Numbered from the stretch's first letter, positions 25,867 through 36,526 are shown. The stretch: 64,000 nucleotides of DNA from Symploca sp. SIO3C6 (GCA_010692425.1 JAAHHJ010000029.1:1-64000), one strand, 5' to 3'. Notes: generated from the sequence alone by a model not told the origin. Numbers and translations are program-made.

Positions 25867-27156
25867 ATGTCATCTCCTAAGAAACTTCTTAAACCTGCTC
25901 AACAGGGAACTTTAGTTCCTGTTTCCAAGAAATTCTTGAATCCCTCTCTCCAGAAACTTTCTGCGCCTCCTTCCTTTCGCTATTTCAAAGCCAGATTAAA
26001 ACCTTTAGGACAACCTTCATTTTGGTTATCAGTCGCTGGGTTAGCGCTACTTATGCTTTTCGGCTGGAAGGTTTGGGAAAACCCAGAGGAATTCAAAGCC
26101 GCTAGGGCTAGCATAATTAGCTACTTAAAAAATCCGACAGCTGATCCGCAACTCTCTTCTGAGGAACTAGCAGCAAGGTTGATTGATATCGATAATTCTT
26201 CAGTGTTAATAGAAGAACTTGATGCCGAAAATGCCTTACCCCCAGGAACTTTACCAAACCAGGAATCTGAGACAACAAACTTACCAAACTCACCCAACGC
26301 CACAAATTCTTCAGATTTAGAAAAATTATCTAGCCCAAGATTCACTCTTGACCAACTCAAGGCTGGAAACACTCAAAAATCAACTAAAGCCTCCCGCAAA
26401 AAAGCTAACAAGCGCCAGCAGGATGAAACGGAGAAATCAATTCTCTCTGTGCGAGAGCTTTTCAATCAAAGTACTCAACCTGAAAACAGCTCCTTAACTA
26501 ATCTGAACACAACTAACCAGTCATCTTCTCCATTAACTTTAGGAGCTACCTCTAACTCAGCTTTGGGCCTCAATTCGTTGAATTCCCTCAACAGTAATCA
26601 AAGCACAGTACCTGCAACTCCATTACCTAGCAGCTTCAGGCAATTTAGAGCCACCAATTCTCCTCTCAATACTTCCTCTGTTCAAATACGTAATAATAAT
26701 CCACTCAAAACTAATACTGGCACAAATAAAGTTACTCCGGAAACTAATTTCCCTAGAACTTCTCAAACAACTAACAATTCAGGAAATCAGACCTTAAAAA
26801 CTTCCCTCACTCCAGGGAATCTACAGCCCAAGACTAACTATCTTCCCAAGAATATAGGAGGAGCAGTTGACTACAATCTTTCCCCACAAACGCCCACAGT
26901 ATCGGGCAATTCCTTCAGTAATTCAGCTCCCTCACAGTTGCCTGTAGCTGCTTCAGGAACTTTACCCGTAACGCCCACAGCACAGACAGGAGTTAGTACC
27001 TTTGGGCGACAATTTATCCAACCGTCTGCTCAAAGCAACACTAATGTAAACCCCACAGTCCAACCCAAATTAGGGAATTTTGGCCTTCAATCTAGCCAAG
27101 GCAACCCAGCATTTGGGTCTAAACTGGGAAATCTAGGGCGTGTAAATACTCCGTAG
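25867..27156 (+). CDS. Asn/Ser/Thr-rich single-pass protein, unknown
   Basis: This 429-residue protein has a basic N-terminus with Leu-Lys repeats, one transmembrane segment at about 53-67 (FWLSVAGLALLMLFGW) and a long low-complexity tail rich in Asn, Ser, Thr and Pro, with several NSLNS and TNSPL patches. The topology is probably N-in, with the tail outside the cytoplasmic membrane. No family is recognised. Compositional bias means similarity searches could mislead. It is convergent with icd. Confidence 0.6.
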   Translation: MSSPKKLLKPAQQGTLVPVSKKFLNPSLQKLSAPPSFRYFKARLKPLGQPSFWLSVAGLALLMLFGWKVWENPEEFKAARASIISYLKNPTADPQLSSEELAARLIDIDNSSVLIEELDAENALPPGTLPNQESETTNLPNSPNATNSSDLEKLSSPRFTLDQLKAGNTQKSTKASRKKANKRQQDETEKSILSVRELFNQSTQPENSSLTNLNTTNQSSSPLTLGATSNSALGLNSLNSLNSNQSTVPATPLPSSFRQFRATNSPLNTSSVQIRNNNPLKTNTGTNKVTPETNFPRTSQTTNNSGNQTLKTSLTPGNLQPKTNYLPKNIGGAVDYNLSPQTPTVSGNSFSNSAPSQLPVAASGTLPVTPTAQTGVSTFGRQFIQPSAQSNTNVNPTVQPKLGNFGLQSSQGNPAFGSKLGNLGRVNTP

Positions 27157-27285
27157 AATTCTGGCAAAAGTATTTTTCTGATCCTGTTGGTGTCAATTAT
27201 TGTCTACTGTGGCAGAAGTTACCCGTTAAGAAGTTCCCGACTCGATTGACTTCGGCAGTTGCCCTAAGCGCATCAATCAAGAAGT

Positions 27286-28716
27286 CTAGTGATTACGGAA
27301 GTGTTTAATAATTGCCTGAGCAAACTCTGAACACTTCAACGGTGGTTCCACTGGTGGCTCCATCATTCTGGCTAAGTCATAAGTAACTTCCCGATTAGAG
27401 ATTGCCCCTGCAATTCCCTGCCCAATTAGATCAGCAGCTTCCTGCCAACCCATATATTCGAGCATCATTACCCCTGAGAGAATGACAGAAGCGGGGTTAA
27501 TTTTGTCTAAACCAGCATGCTTTGGTGCTGTGCCGTGAGTTGCTTCAAAAATGGCACAATTGTCGCCAATATTGGCTCCTGGACCCATTCCTAGCCCGCC
27601 GACAAGAGCAGCAGCAGCGTCGGAAAGGTAATCACCATTTAGGTTCATGGTAGCGAGAATTGAGTACTCATCTGGTCTAGTCTGAATTTGTTGGAAAATA
27701 CTATCAGCAATCCGGTCATTAACCATAACTTTATCTTTCCACTGACGGTTGCCGTGAGTATCCCAAATAGCAGTAAGAACTGCCTCAACTTCCTTAATTA
27801 CTTCACCACGTTTGTCTGGTGTTAGGGCGTCGTAACCTGGTTCAATCTTACTGGCATTCTCTGCTAAGGTAATGTCGGGATCTACCTCTTTGTTGCTGAG
27901 AATCCATGATTCCCTTTCTGTGACGCATTGATCCCGAAATTCTGTGGTAGCTAATTCATAGCCCCAGTCACGGAAGGCTCCTTCTGTGTACTTCATAATG
28001 TTGCCCTTATGCACCAAAGTTACCTTCTGCTTGGCTTTCGGCAACCGTAAGGCATGCTCAAGAGCGCGGCGTACCAAGCGCTGAGAACCAGTTTTACTAA
28101 TCGGTTTAATACCAATTCCAGCATCCAGGGGAATCTGCTTGTTGCCATGTTCTGGCGTGGCTGGGATCAGTTCCTGATTGAGTAGTTTAATCAATTTATT
28201 AGCAATTTCACTACCTTGGGCCCACTCAATTCCTAAATAAATGTCTTCGGTATTTTCTCGATAGATAATAACATCGAGTTTTTCAGGATATTTATGAGGT
28301 GAGGGTGTTCCTGGATAGTACTTACAGGGGCGTACACAGGTATAGAGGTCATTTATTTGTCGCAAGGCAACATTGAGTGAGCGTATCCCTCCACCCACGG
28401 GCGTTGTCAATGGTCCTTTAATTGCAATTCCATATTCTTTAATCACTTCTAAGGTTTCTTCTGGCAAATATTGATAGGTACCGTACTTTTCGCAAGCTTC
28501 GTCACCAGCATAAACTTTAAACCAACTGATACTGCGCTTTTCACCATAGGCAGTGCTAACAGCAGCATCAATTACCTTCTGGGCAGCAGGCCAAATGTCA
28601 ACTCCGGTACCATCTCCACGAATAAAAGGAATAATTGGGTTATCGGGAACTATGGGTTTGCCATCTTTGAAAGTAATGCGAGAGCCAGTGTTTGGGGGTG
28701 TAATTTTTTCGTACAT
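27286..28716 (-). CDS. icd: NADP-dependent isocitrate dehydrogenase
   Basis: This 476-residue enzyme catalyses oxidative decarboxylation of isocitrate to 2-oxoglutarate, the carbon acceptor for nitrogen assimilation in cyanobacteria. Key motifs are [18 protein letters not shown], the phosphate-site RSLNVALRQ and the YRENTEDIY loop; [20 protein letters not shown] lies near the C-terminal Mg/NADP region. I start at the ATG at 28716 (MYEKITPP), which matches the usual length; upstream in-frame codons to 28794 look like untranslated leader. Confidence 0.96.
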   Translation of the reverse strand: MYEKITPPNTGSRITFKDGKPIVPDNPIIPFIRGDGTGVDIWPAAQKVIDAAVSTAYGEKRSISWFKVYAGDEACEKYGTYQYLPEETLEVIKEYGIAIKGPLTTPVGGGIRSLNVALRQINDLYTCVRPCKYYPGTPSPHKYPEKLDVIIYRENTEDIYLGIEWAQGSEIANKLIKLLNQELIPATPEHGNKQIPLDAGIGIKPISKTGSQRLVRRALEHALRLPKAKQKVTLVHKGNIMKYTEGAFRDWGYELATTEFRDQCVTERESWILSNKEVDPDITLAENASKIEPGYDALTPDKRGEVIKEVEAVLTAIWDTHGNRQWKDKVMVNDRIADSIFQQIQTRPDEYSILATMNLNGDYLSDAAAALVGGLGMGPGANIGDNCAIFEATHGTAPKHAGLDKINPASVILSGVMMLEYMGWQEAADLIGQGIAGAISNREVTYDLARMMEPPVEPPLKCSEFAQAIIKHFRNH

Positions 28717-28814
28717 AGTCTTAATAGATGCAGTTGAGTTGAATCGAAGAGCAGTGTCAAAAATGTCTATGCTTCCGCAGCTTATCAGATCCACTTAGGA
28801 TAGGCGGCTCTGTT

Positions 28815-29089
28815 AAACTTTTTTGCAGGTCAACTGCGGTGGTAGCTTTGGTGGAGTTTTTAGTAAAGTGGTTGTCATCAAGATTACCGCTAGGGCAGGA
28901 ACTGGCGATATACTGAAGATTATGCTACTCACAAATGCCCGAAATATGAATTTGTTCTAGACAGGGATGAAAATGCCGCAATTAATATACTTAATCGGGC
29001 ATTACAAGAGGTGGGACTCATCTTTTCTGCGCCTGGAGGCTTAGGGGTTGCCCAGCCTGTGCAGCCCGGATTCAAAGCGTGCCGTTAGC
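28815..29089 (+). pseudogene. tnpB C-terminal remnant
   Basis: A reading frame from about 28930 gives HKCPKYEFVLDRDENAAINI and continues LNRALQEVGL, the typical RuvC-III and zinc-ribbon end of IS605 OrfB/TnpB. One ribbon Cys is replaced (KYEF where CxxC is expected). The upstream part of the gene is gone. It ends at a stop near 29089 and is followed by GC-rich dispersed repeat DNA (GCCGTTAGCGAAGCGTGCCG). Confidence 0.75.
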
Positions 29090-29271
29090 GAAGCGTGCCG
29101 AAGGCTAGGCTACTTTTATCTGGTTACGATGGCTTGCAGTTGTCGTTATTTGGGTAGAAGCCCCCGGTATAATCGAGGTGCGACCCTCAAGGGACGTGAC
29201 CAACAAGCGACCGAAAGCGCACCTCCAAGATTTACCGGGGGAGAACGTCACAACCTCAAACCTGCCGCTTC

Positions 29272-29994
29272 ATGACAAACCAAATGACTGCCTCAGTACC
29301 AGATGCCTCTAACCAAATTACCGAACTCAAAAACCAGCTCAAATCCAGTTCTGAAAAAAAACAACTTCAGGTAATTTCAGAATTAGCCAGTAATGGCGAT
29401 GCTGGTTTAGAAATCTTAATTGAATTTTTAAAGGAGCAACTTGCAAACACTCCTAATCTTGCTACTGGTCTTGCCTATCAAATTCTTTATAAGACCGAAA
29501 AACCCAATATTAAAGAATTTCTTCAAGACCATTTTCCTATGGGTTTTGTACCCTTGCTTTCCGAAAGAGGGATTGACTACTCCCAATTACAAAATCTATT
29601 AGTGCAGCCAGACTTTTTAGCAGCAGATCGTCTTACTTTAGAAAAACTCTGTGAATTAGCAGGACCCTCAGCAATTAAGAGAAAATGGCCTTACTTTTCG
29701 GAAGTAGATAACTTCCCCATCAGTGATTTGCAAACTATTAATGCCTTATGGTTAATTTATTCTCAAGGTAAATTTGGATTTTCCGTTCAGCGCCAAATTT
29801 GGCTCTCTGTTGGTAAAAACTGGGAACAGCTTTGGCCTAAAATTGGCTGGAAGAGTGGGAATAGTTGGACGAGATATCCCAATGAGTTTACCTGGGATCT
29901 TAGTGCACCAGCAGGTCACTTGCCCCTTTCTAATCAACTGCGAGGGGTTAGGGTAATGTCTTCTTTGCTCTCTCATCCAGCTTGGACTAGCTGA
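29272..29994 (+). CDS. gun4: GUN4 domain protein (Mg-chelatase regulator)
   Basis: This 240-residue protein has an N-terminal helical bundle (to about 85) and a C-terminal GUN4 core (about 90-240), with the family signature LIYSQGKFGFSVQRQIWL and the PAGHLP loop. GUN4 binds protoporphyrin IX and Mg-protoporphyrin and stimulates Mg-chelatase at the start of chlorophyll synthesis. The two-domain layout and length match cyanobacterial GUN4. There is no operon partner nearby. Confidence 0.93.
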   Translation: MTNQMTASVPDASNQITELKNQLKSSSEKKQLQVISELASNGDAGLEILIEFLKEQLANTPNLATGLAYQILYKTEKPNIKEFLQDHFPMGFVPLLSERGIDYSQLQNLLVQPDFLAADRLTLEKLCELAGPSAIKRKWPYFSEVDNFPISDLQTINALWLIYSQGKFGFSVQRQIWLSVGKNWEQLWPKIGWKSGNSWTRYPNEFTWDLSAPAGHLPLSNQLRGVRVMSSLLSHPAWTS

Positions 29995-30063
29995 CGAGGG
30001 GTTAGGGGAGTTATCTTTTCAGTAGCTAGAAGAACACTACGGATAGAGGTCGCTGAGAGGATA

Positions 30064-30097
30064 CCCCATCCACAACCCGTTAGGGTTTGGGTGGGGA
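30064..30097. terminator. GC-rich hairpin after gun4
   Basis: CCCCATCCACAACCC pairs with GGGTTTGGGTGGGG around a short loop. No strong T run follows, so it could equally be part of an IS200/IS605 end; the ACACGGGGCTTTTGCC string at 30168-30185 supports that reading. Confidence 0.45.
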
Positions 30098-30256
30098 GGA
30101 TTCATACTAATGCTTTCTGGGATTAATGCAGACTGAAGTATTACGACCTATTCATTCCCAGTTTAAAGACACGGGGCTTTTGCCAAATGCTTATGCTTGA
30201 AGTTCTCCGGTAAATTTGTACTACCATGCCCTATGATTTAACGAACTCAAGTTTTG

Positions 30257-31204
30257 TTACAGTTCAATTAGCTGAATACCTCGATTCGAGAGCTTACTCA
30301 CCCAGAAATCTAAATCTGGGTCATCAATTGCTGCTCTTACTTGCTGCTGAATCTCTTGAGCTTGAGCCTGAGATTCGCATAGAGCAAATACAGTTGGTCC
30401 AGAGCCCGACATCATTGCTCCTAAAGCACCGCTATCGGCAAACGCCTGTCTTAACTGCAACAGTTGGGGGTTGCTGGGCAATGCCACTTTCTCTAAATCA
30501 TTGTGCAGCAGTTGACCAATCTGGGCACCATCCTTTTCGACGATCGCATGTACCATCGGACCAGAATGAACTCTGCTCGCCCTCGATTCCAAGCCTTCAG
30601 GATCGCGGATATAGGAATCACCAAAATTAGAGCGGTAAGTATTGTAAGCCCAGGCAGTAGAAATCATTAAGCTGCTATATTTTGCTAGTACTACATAGAG
30701 AGAATCTAAGTCTGGCAGGGGAGAAAGTTGTTCACCTCTACCAGTGGCAAGGGCTGTACCACCTGCAAGACAAAAAGGCACATCTGAGCCCAGCTTGGCT
30801 CCTAATTCCTGAAGCTCTGGCTGGGTTAGTCCTAACTGCCAAAGCAGATCCAATCCCACTAAGACGGCAGCAGCATTTGCAGAGCCGCCAGCTAATCCAG
30901 CTGCGACAGGAATCTGCTTGTTAATGGTAATATCTACACCACCAAAACGATCAAAGACATCAGGAAATTCTTGTGTGAGCAATTGTGCTGCCCGATAGGC
31001 CAGGTTACTTTGATCAAGGGGTACCAGGGGATGGTTACAGTGAACCCGGATAGTATCAGTGCCAAGTTCATGCAAATCAACTTGGTCAGCTAATTCGATA
31101 CTTTGTAAAATCATTGCCAGTTCGTGATAACCATCACGTCGATCACCAAGTATTTCTAGATATAGATTAATTTTGGCTGGAGCAATCAGGGAATAAGAGC
31201 GCAT
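30257..31204 (-). CDS. ispE: 4-diphosphocytidyl-2-C-methyl-D-erythritol kinase IspE
   Basis: This 315-residue GHMP kinase of the MEP isoprenoid pathway phosphorylates CDP-ME. The N-terminal AKINLYLEI motif, the ATP-binding PVAAGLAGGSANAAA (about 99-113) and the C-terminal GSGPTVFAL motif are all present. It starts 3 nt after the stop of rsmA on the same strand, so the two form an operon, as is common in cyanobacteria. Confidence 0.96.
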   Translation of the reverse strand: MRSYSLIAPAKINLYLEILGDRRDGYHELAMILQSIELADQVDLHELGTDTIRVHCNHPLVPLDQSNLAYRAAQLLTQEFPDVFDRFGGVDITINKQIPVAAGLAGGSANAAAVLVGLDLLWQLGLTQPELQELGAKLGSDVPFCLAGGTALATGRGEQLSPLPDLDSLYVVLAKYSSLMISTAWAYNTYRSNFGDSYIRDPEGLESRASRVHSGPMVHAIVEKDGAQIGQLLHNDLEKVALPSNPQLLQLRQAFADSGALGAMMSGSGPTVFALCESQAQAQEIQQQVRAAIDDPDLDFWVSKLSNRGIQLIEL

Positions 31205-31207
31205 TTC

Positions 31208-32053
31208 TTAGGATTTTGGGGCTAGGGTGTTACTCAAGGCAACCCACTGGGCTACGCTCAACTCTTCTGCGCGAGCTTGGGGGTTCACTTCTAATTGTTC
31301 TAGTAAGTTGGTGAGATCTAACTCTACCGAAGATGCTTGGTTAATAACCTTGACCACTGATTTTAAATTATTGCGCAACATTTTCCGTTTGCTGGAAAAG
31401 CCCAGTTTTAATAACATCTCTAAATGCTTAGGGTTATCTGCTGGTGGTTCCACAACTCGGGGATGCAACCGCACCACGGCAGAGTCTACCTTTGGAGGTG
31501 GGTAGAAAGCAACAGAGGGGACATCACAGATCAATTCGCATTCTGCCAAATACTGCACCCTTACCGAAAGTGCCCCAAATGCCTTAGAACCAGGTTTGGC
31601 GTATAATCTCTGGGCAACTTCTTTTTGTACTAGCAGTACAATCAGTTCAAATCCTGGTAAAGCCGGTTGAGCAATTGTACCGATTAGTTTTTGGATAATT
31701 GGTCCAGTGATATGGTAGGGAATATTGGCAACAACTTTATTGAGTTTCTGGAAGTTGGGAAACTCAGATAGCTGATTAGTTAAGTCGAGGGAGAGAAAAT
31801 CTCCTTGTAGTAATAAAAAATTATCGTTATTACCTAGTTTCTTAACTAGTAACTCGCATAAATCGCGGTCAATTTCCACTGCCAGCACTGACTCGACGGC
31901 AGGTAATAAGCGGCGAGTAAGAATACCGGTGCCCGGACCAATTTCTAAAAGGCGATCGCTCTGTTGTAACTTAGCAGCAGTAACTATCTTCTGGAGTACC
32001 TTCTCGCTCCGCAGCCAATGCTGAGCGAATTGTTTGCGGGCTTTCGGGTTCAT
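31208..32053 (-). CDS. rsmA: 16S rRNA dimethyladenosine transferase RsmA (KsgA)
   Basis: This 281-residue methyltransferase dimethylates two adenines near the 3' end of 16S rRNA. Motif I LLEIGPGTGILTRRLL (36-51) and the catalytic NIPYHIT motif are present, and the helical C-terminal rRNA-binding domain follows. The ispE start lies 3 nt past its stop. Confidence 0.96.
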   Translation of the reverse strand: MNPKARKQFAQHWLRSEKVLQKIVTAAKLQQSDRLLEIGPGTGILTRRLLPAVESVLAVEIDRDLCELLVKKLGNNDNFLLLQGDFLSLDLTNQLSEFPNFQKLNKVVANIPYHITGPIIQKLIGTIAQPALPGFELIVLLVQKEVAQRLYAKPGSKAFGALSVRVQYLAECELICDVPSVAFYPPPKVDSAVVRLHPRVVEPPADNPKHLEMLLKLGFSSKRKMLRNNLKSVVKVINQASSVELDLTNLLEQLEVNPQARAEELSVAQWVALSNTLAPKS

Positions 32054-32109
32054 GGCTTGATTGAGAGATCTTTGCCGGAATGAGTACTCGTGCTGGGAAC
32101 TGTAATATA

Positions 32110-32898
32110 TTACACTACGGCTTTTCTTGCTTTCTGTATACTTGCTGCACTCACAAATGCCTTGAAGATACTCAGATTTCCTGGCTCAAACAGCGACATT
32201 TCAGGGTGCCACTGCAGAGCGATCGCAAAAGGGTGTAGTTTATGCTCTAGTGCTTCAATGACGCCATCAGCTGCTTGTGCTACGATTTGCCAGCCAGGGG
32301 GAACAGTACGTACTGCTTGATGGTGCCAGGAAACTACTTTGACTTGTTGTCTTTTCATGATCGCTGCCAGTTTACTTTCTGGTTGAAGCTGCACATGATG
32401 CTCACAGGATTTTAGTGCTTCTATATAGTGCGCTACTGTCTCCCCAAATTCCTCAGGTACATGAGGCACCAAGTCACCTCCACTGGCTACCATCAATACT
32501 TCTAAGCCTCGACAGATACCTAAGATTGGTTTACGGGATTTCAATGCCAGCTTTGCCACTGCTAATTCAGTAGCGTCTCGTTGTGGATCAACACCGTAAA
32601 TCTTGGGATGGTTTGAACCGTTGTAATGAACTGGATCAATGTCACCACCGCCTGGAAAAATTAGACCATCTACCATCTCGAGGATGAAAGTTGGGTCTTG
32701 TTTGACTAGGGGAAGCAAAATTGGTACGCCACCTGAGTATTCCACTGCTTGAGCATAGCCAGAAGGGCAGTAGAAGTGACCAGTTTGCTGCTGTCTCCAA
32801 CTGAAAATGCCGATAATCGGTGGCATTGACTTTGTCGCTGTCTTACTAAAGGAGAGGTATGTTTGTAAATTCATCTGGGTTTGCCAATGGTTCATCAA
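32110..32898 (-). CDS. Peptidase C26 / gamma-glutamyl-GABA hydrolase-type protein
   Basis: This class I glutamine amidotransferase-like hydrolase has the nucleophile Cys in ILGICRGLEVL and the His-Glu pair in LQWHPEMS. The family includes PuuD and hydrolyses gamma-glutamyl amides; the true substrate here is unknown. The conserved domain begins at PPIIGIFSW (residue 26), so the real start may be the in-frame ATG at 32826 instead of 32898. No clear ribosome site decides between them. Confidence 0.85.
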   Translation of the reverse strand: MMNHWQTQMNLQTYLSFSKTATKSMPPIIGIFSWRQQQTGHFYCPSGYAQAVEYSGGVPILLPLVKQDPTFILEMVDGLIFPGGGDIDPVHYNGSNHPKIYGVDPQRDATELAVAKLALKSRKPILGICRGLEVLMVASGGDLVPHVPEEFGETVAHYIEALKSCEHHVQLQPESKLAAIMKRQQVKVVSWHHQAVRTVPPGWQIVAQAADGVIEALEHKLHPFAIALQWHPEMSLFEPGNLSIFKAFVSAASIQKARKAVV

Positions 32899-32974
32899 AA
32901 TGTTTCAATTTAATCGCAGCATTGAAAAACATTCTGCTAAGCAAGTAACAACAGCTGTGATTTAGGTGACAACT

Positions 32975-33169
32975 ATGTCTGAAAATACTGCTCAGGAATA
33001 TGTAGAAACTATGGCTAAACCAATGAGTGATGATTATGAGGTTCTTACTGCATCTCAAGTTTTGCAAGCTTGTCATTCGAGGTTAGAAGAAATCACAAAT
33101 TTCTTGATTAGTTATGAACAGGAGTCAGTAGTTAGTAAACAAATAGTAAGGAGGCATCGAGACAAATAA
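32975..33169 (+). CDS. Short hypothetical ORF
   Basis: A 64-residue frame begins ATG at 32975 (MSENTAQEYVETMAK) and is not recognised as part of any family. GTGACA upstream offers no ribosome site. It ends where a broken tnpB begins in another frame, so it may be a composite created by the deletion that removed the tnpB N-terminus. Its acidic, soluble composition is compatible with a real protein. Confidence 0.3.
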   Translation: MSENTAQEYVETMAKPMSDDYEVLTASQVLQACHSRLEEITNFLISYEQESVVSKQIVRRHRDK

Positions 33170-33675
33170 AAGACCTTAACCAAAAGCGTGATAACCGAGT
33201 CAGTAACTACTTACATACTGCTAGCCGTAGAGTGATCAACTGGTGCATTGGGAATGAGATTTCTACTCTAGTAATTGGTAATAATCAAGGATGGAAGCAA
33301 GGTATTAATATTGGCAAAAGAAATAATCAGCAGTTTACTAACGTACCTCATACCAAGTTGATTGAAATGCTAACTTACAAAGGAAGATTAGCAGGGATAA
33401 GAGTGGTAATTACTGAGGAGTCGTACACCAGCAAAGCCAGCGCGCTAGATGGTGATAGCTTGCCAAAACACAAGCCAGATACTAAATATCAATTCAGTGG
33501 CAAAAGGACTAAAAGAGGACTTTACAAGAATGGCACAGGTGGCTTAATCAATGCTGACATCAATGGTTCGATTAATATTGCCAGAAAAGTAATCCCAAAC
33601 TTTATGAATGGGATAGAGGCGTTGCCGTTTATGCCTTTAGTTCTCAGCCTGTGGACTAAGAACGTATTTGTCTAA
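33139..33675 (+). pseudogene. 5'-truncated tnpB (IS605 OrfB)
   Basis: The open frame encodes the second half of a TnpB-type transposase or RNA-guided nuclease: RQIKDLNQKRDNRVSNYLHT, NWCIGNEISTLVIGNNQGWK, the RuvC-II Glu in VVITEESYTSKAS, and a RuvC-III-like NADINGSINIARK. The N-terminal half with the first catalytic Asp is missing, and the zinc-ribbon CxxC pairs have been lost between SKAS and NADING. Inactive as a nuclease; it may be a relic of an IS1341-type element. Confidence 0.8.
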
Positions 33676-33797
33676 ATCTGGCTACTTCTTGGTAGATGTG
33701 TCCAGATTTATACGAGCGGTAAATTATACTTAGAGAAGTATCTAAGCATTAGAACTAAGCTAGTTGTAGGGTTTGGCGACCAAGGAATATCCGCTAA

Positions 33798-34586
33798 TTA
33801 AGCCGACTTTACTAGAGTTTCCTCTTCGCGCAAAGTCAGGATTTCCACACCATCTTCAGTGACTGCCACAGTATGTTCAAATTGGGCAGAAAGCTTGCGA
33901 TCCTTGGTAATTGCAGTCCACTTGTCAGCAAGTACCTTGACTTCCCAAGTACCTTCGTTAATCATAGGCTCAATTGTAAAAACCATACCGGGACGGATAC
34001 GCTTGCCTCTACCACGCTTACCATAGTGAGGAATCTGGGGCGCAGTATGGAAAATCTTACTGACGCCATGTCCCACAAAGTCTCGCACCACAGAAAAACC
34101 ATTTTCCTCTGCATATTCCTGAATAGCAGCGCCAATGTCTCCAATGCGTGCCCCTGGCTTAACCTCAGCGATACCACGCATCATACATTCTCGTGTTACA
34201 TCCACTAATTTTTCAGCTTTGGGGGAAGGGGTACCGACGAAGAAGGTTTTAGAAGTATCGCCGTGGTAGCCATCAACTATGGGCGTCACGTCTATATTAA
34301 TAATGTCGCCATCCTTGAGAACTTGTTTGGCATTAGGGATACCGTGGCAGACAACTTCATTAATACTAGTGCAGATCGATTTGGGAAAGCCATGGTACCC
34401 TAAAGGAGCACTTTTGGCTCCATGCTCCTGTGTCCAGCGCTCAGCTTCATCATTGATTTCCAGCGTACTTACTCCTGGTTTTACCATTGATTCTAGATGA
34501 TCTAGAAGCTCAGCTGCTAAGCGCCCAGCCTGACGCATTTTTCCTATTTCTCGGCTAGATAATAGAACAATATTTTCGGGTGCCAT
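33798..34586 (-). CDS. map: Methionine aminopeptidase type I
   Basis: This 262-residue enzyme removes the initiator Met from nascent proteins. Metal ligands are visible in INIDVTPIVDGYHGDTS (two Asp), VGHGVSKIFH (His), and TIEPMI / SAQFEHTVAV (two Glu). Length matches type Ia enzymes. It is monocistronic. Confidence 0.96.
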   Translation of the reverse strand: MAPENIVLLSSREIGKMRQAGRLAAELLDHLESMVKPGVSTLEINDEAERWTQEHGAKSAPLGYHGFPKSICTSINEVVCHGIPNAKQVLKDGDIINIDVTPIVDGYHGDTSKTFFVGTPSPKAEKLVDVTRECMMRGIAEVKPGARIGDIGAAIQEYAEENGFSVVRDFVGHGVSKIFHTAPQIPHYGKRGRGKRIRPGMVFTIEPMINEGTWEVKVLADKWTAITKDRKLSAQFEHTVAVTEDGVEILTLREEETLVKSA

Positions 34587-34999
34587 TCGTCTTGATTTCT
34601 CTTGATTTACCCAACAAGTTGGAAGGTTTATCCTATGGTTATCAATTGTACTTCGCCAGAATTGATTATCTTATACCAAGTTGCATTATGAAAGATAACT
34701 CTGTCTGCCTCTGTCCATCTCTCCCCCTCTCCGAAGGGTGAAGAAATTTTTGGTGGGATTTCTAGTTAAGTATTTAAAAAATCCCCCCACACTCCCCACA
34801 CTTCCCACACCTCCCACCTTTTTTTTTCGCTCACCCCTCTCCGAATGAGTAAATTACTTCCTATGATTGTGATTGCAACTTGATATTAACCTGATGGGGG
34901 AATCAAGAGAAGCCTGGTAAGTCCAACACATTAGTCGTAGACTCAGCCTCGGGAGAATGTTACAAATAAATCAGTTCAAGCAATTAGGCAGGAGAGAAT
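34587..34999. other. Intergenic region with C-rich tracts
   Basis: TCTGTCCATCTCTCCCCCTC and CCCCACACTCCCCACACTTC tracts (34700-34840) belong to the dispersed C-rich repeat family. No gene is seen. The AGGAGAG at 34989-34995 is the former ribosome site of the alcohol dehydrogenase pseudogene that starts at 35000. Confidence 0.55.
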
Positions 35000-35029
35000 T
35001 ATGGACGTTAAAGCAGCAATAGCTCTTGA

Positions 35030-35340
<311 letters not shown>

Positions 35341-35344
<4 letters not shown>

Positions 35345-35579
35345 CCCCTCTTCTGTCACTCTCCGAAAACCCTTGCCATTTCTAAATCCTAGAGCCTTTG
35401 TATAGGAAGCGATTGCCTTTGGCACTGGCGAAGCCAATCGCAGGCTTTTTCCTTCATAGAAATTGTACAGAGCCGGGAAATCGCCAAAATTCGATGAACA
35501 AACGCTGTATCGACTAATATACCTCTTTGCTAGAAAATATTAATAATAGGAAAAACCGGAGAGTGACAGAAGAGGGATA
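35341..35579. mobile_element. MITE-like element, family G
   Basis: Terminal inverted repeats TATACCCCTCTTCTGTCACT at the left and the complement of it (AGTGACAGAAGAGGGATA) at the right give a non-coding element of about 239 bp. TA flanks fit a Tc1/mariner-IS630-type target duplication. It abuts family F copy 2, so one insertion is nested beside the other. Confidence 0.85.
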
Positions 35580-36128
35580 CAGCTTTCGGTGGTGCTAGAG
35601 GACGTACTAATGTTCCCAAAATTGTAGATTGGTACATGGGGGGTAAGATCAATATTGATGACCTAATCACCCATGTGATGCCCATAGATAAGATTAATGA
35701 TGCTTTTAAGCTAATGCATAAAGGTGAGTCTATTCGCTCTGTCGTAACTTTTTCTTAATTATTGAGTTTCGTTCCAACATCCGACGTTGGACACAGGGCA
35801 AAAATGTCAAGCATGACAATAGGTTTTGGTAGCACTGTCTTTGCAAAGGGCAAAATTTGGCTATAAATAACGGGGTTATAACCCCATGTCTGACAAAGAA
35901 TGCGGTCTGTACCCCTCTAATCGGCGATTTACTCGAAAATATTGGAAAATGTGTACATTAGTTATCTTAACCATTTGGCTTTTCCTTAACTTTCCCTAAC
36001 TATTTCCCTAACAATCCTTAAGTCATCTACCTGTTAGAAGATTGTCCTAAGTAATAGATTAGTGATGTAAACGGCAAAAGAAACTTAAGCCTTACAATCT
36101 AGTACTTCTAATCAAGGGGGGGGAAACC

Positions 36129-36269
36129 ATGAAACTGCAACCTCAGGGCACCTCTGATCACCAATCCGAGTTTGGTGTCCCCTTGTTCACAATCTTGTCA
36201 GATTTTATCAAGCAGATAATATATCAGTGTAGCGAAGTACTATGTATGCGAAAGCTTCCCCATATGTAG
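36129..36269 (+). CDS. Possible small ORF, 46 residues
   Basis: ATG at 36129 (MKLQPQGTSDHQSEFGVPLF) is preceded by GGGGGGGAAACC, a good purine-rich ribosome site. The predicted peptide has a hydrophobic centre (VPLFTILSDFIKQIIY). No family is recognised and it may be chance. It is included because of the ribosome site and its position near the RiPP locus. Confidence 0.3.
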   Translation: MKLQPQGTSDHQSEFGVPLFTILSDFIKQIIYQCSEVLCMRKLPHM

Positions 36270-36417
36270 CGTATTGATGGGAAACTGCATCTTTGCAGTA
36301 TGCAGATACGATATAGTATAGAGTCTTTTGAACCATTTGATTGTGTAAACATTTACGAAACAACTGATACTTTGCATATTAAGACATATATAACCGTAGT
36401 AAATATTTAGCAGCTCA

Positions 36418-36526
36418 TATAGCAATGCTCTGTCTTAATGAGATACACTCCATCTTATTAACTATTCTCTGTTAAGAGTTATCTCAAGTCTAGAGACTGT
36501 ACCTCATCAAGTTGAAAAACGCTATA
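36418..36526. mobile_element. MITE-like element, TATAGC family copy B
   Basis: The ends TATAGCAATGCTC...TGAGATACAC and GTACCTCATCAAG...AACGCTATA are inverted repeats. It is 109 bp long, non-coding, and of the same family as 22953, 41930 and 43707. Confidence 0.8.

Noticed and set aside
28717-28794. 26-codon N-terminal extension of icd
   Set aside because: The extension does not resemble any Icd. MYEKITPP at 28716 gives the standard cyanobacterial start and length.
35860-35890. Palindrome near CGGGGTTATAACCCC as an operator
   Set aside because: It is over 850 bp from the nearest confident gene and has no supporting context.
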